From assembly GCA_036971475.1 (NCBI GenBank), contig JBAIZL010000028.1:124001-188000 (forward strand): a stretch of DNA of 64,000 nt, written 5' to 3'. Below the pieces are notes generated by a model. That model saw only the letters and a list, made by a program, of their open reading frames with translations. It did not search any database and was not told the origin of the DNA. A program made the translations under genes and the position numbers. How positions within the stretch are numbered: the first letter of the stretch is position 1; each line of letters starts with the position of its first letter. Source of the stretch: Prosapia bicincta (lineage: Eukaryota > Arthropoda > Insecta > Hemiptera > Cercopidae). Below are positions 62,801-64,000 of the stretch, piece after piece.

Positions 62801-64000
62801 GTGAAAATGGCACTACCGGATAATTCAGTGATAAGATGGCAGTCTGCAGGCACAGAGTAATGGCTACTGGCGTTGTGGAATACCGTGAAAATGGCACTAC
62901 CGGATAATTCAGTGATAAGATGCCAGTCTGCAGGCACAGAGTAATGGCTACTGGCGTTGTGGAATACCGTGAAAATGGCACTACCGGATAATTCAGTGAT
63001 AAGATGCCAGTCTGCAGGCACAGAGTAATGGCTACTGGCGTTGTGGAATACCGTGAAAATGGCACTACCGGATAATTCAGTGATAAGATGCCAGTCTGCA
63101 GGCACAGAGTAATGGCTACTGGCGTTGTGGAATACCGGGAAAATGGCACTACCGGATAATTCAGTGATAAGATGCCAGTCTGCAGGCACAGAGTAATGGC
63201 TACTGGCGTTGTGGAATACCTTGAAAATGGCACTACCGGATAATTCAGTGATAAGATGCCAGTCTGCAGGCACAGAGTTATGGCTACTGGCGTTATGGAA
63301 TACCGTGAAAATGGCACTACCGGATAATTCAGTGATAAGATGCCAGTCTTCAGGCACAGAGTAATGGCTACTGGTGTTGTGGAATACCGGGAAAATGGCA
63401 CTACCGGATAATTCAGTGATAAGATGCCAGTCTGCAGGCACAGAGTTATGGCTACTGGCGTTATGGAATACCGCGAAAATGGCACTACCGGATAATTCAG
63501 TGATAAGATGCCAGTCTGCAGGCACAGAGTTGTGGCTACTGGCGTTATGGAATACCGTGAAAATGGCACTACCGGATAATTCAGTGATAAGATGCCAGTC
63601 TGCAGGCACAGAGTTATGGCTACTGGCGTTATGGAATACCGTGAAAATGGCACTACCGGATAATTCAGTGATAAGATGCCAGTCTGCAGGCACAGAGTTA
63701 TGGCTACTGGCGTTATGGAATACCGTGAAAATGGCACTACCGGATAATTCAGTGATAAGATGCCAGTCTGCAGGCACAGAGTTATGGCTACTGGCGTTAT
63801 GGAATACCGTGAAAATGGCACTACCGGATAATTCAGTGATAAGATGCCAGTCTGCAGGCACAGAGTTATGGCTACTGGCGTTATGGAATACCGTGAAAAT
63901 GGCACTACCGGATAATTCAGTGATAAGATGCCAGTCTGCAGGCACAGAGTTATGGCTACTGGCGTTATGGAATACCGTGAAAATGGCACTACCGGATAAT
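59846..64000. repeat. 84-bp tandem satellite array (right end outside window)
   Basis: About 49 copies of an 84-bp monomer read GCGTTATGGAATACCGTG, AAAATGGCACTACCGG, ATAATTCAGTGATAAG, then ATGCCAGTCTGCAGGC and ACAGAGTAATGGCTACTG on the plus strand. Main variants are GTTATGG or GTTGTGG, ACCGTG or ACCGGG, and GAGTAATGG or GAGTTATGG. As 84 is 28 codons and the monomer lacks stops in two minus-strand frames, two overlapping minus frames of 1,375 and 1,385 codons cross the whole array. Their peptides repeat every 28 residues (for example VPADWHLITELSGSAIF). Substitutions include non-synonymous changes in both frames, and no exon or promoter context exists, so neither is called a gene. The array continues past the window. 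Confidence 0.97.
60180..61019. repeat. Tandem 420-bp pentamer duplication inside the 84-bp array
   Basis: Rare variants recur 420 bp (5 x 84) apart: GATTCCAGTC at 60231 and 60651, and CAGTGGTAAGATGCC near 60307 and 60727. The TAA/TTA and GTT(A/G)TGG states agree between the two copies over most of the block. A second pentamer pair occurs around 61514-62040, where ACCGGG is near 61623 and 62043. Confidence 0.8.

Noticed and set aside
59818..63989. Minus-strand frames of 1,375 and 1,385 codons as repeat proteins
   Set aside because: Both overlap each other and follow from a stop-free 84-bp monomer. Variants change residues freely in both frames and no gene context is present.
1..64000. CRISPR array
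   Set aside because: The arrays are contiguous direct repeats with no unique spacers, the sequence is eukaryotic, and no cas-like gene is present.

Overview
This is eukaryotic, most likely arthropod (probably insect), nuclear DNA. It carries a 5'-truncated non-LTR retrotransposon with a type-1 RNase H domain, a decayed hAT DNA transposon, candidate GT-AG splice sites and very large tandem repeat arrays in AT-rich sequence. Nothing looks bacterial, viral or organellar. The exact taxon cannot be fixed from the sequence. No intact host gene was recognised.

About two thirds of the window (roughly 43.4 of 64 kb) is six tandem arrays with unrelated monomers: 43 bp (1-12361, cut by the left edge), 98 bp (14524-25825), 53 bp (35406-42013), 34 bp (46540-47186), 99 bp (50643-58971) and 84 bp (59846-64000, cut by the right edge). 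All but the 34-bp array show diagnostic variants arranged in blocks or higher-order repeats. The clearest are a 1,376-bp and an 1,806-bp offset duplication in the 43-bp array, an 1,862-bp offset duplication in the 98-bp array, dimers and an 841-bp offset duplication in the 53-bp array, a 297-bp trimer in the 99-bp array and 420-bp pentamers in the 84-bp array.

The single-copy spacers hold few supportable elements. There is a LINE fragment on the minus strand at 33915-35062 with a 13-bp target-site duplication. Its 371-codon reading frame is intact and carries RNase H and a CCHC knuckle. A 785-bp hAT-type element at 48114-48898 has an 8-bp target-site duplication, imperfect terminal inverted repeats, a decayed transposase C-terminus and an internal 72-bp alternating purine-pyrimidine tract. 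There are also a possible coding exon at 29226-29360, a possible promoter plus first exon near 31280-31504, a small 25-bp tandem repeat and several microsatellites.

The very long open frames across the 43-, 99- and 84-bp arrays are best explained by monomers that lack stop codons in some frames, not by genes. The window therefore reads as satellite-rich, gene-poor chromatin: several independent minisatellite families have expanded next to one another, and the few genes or elements between them are fragments.
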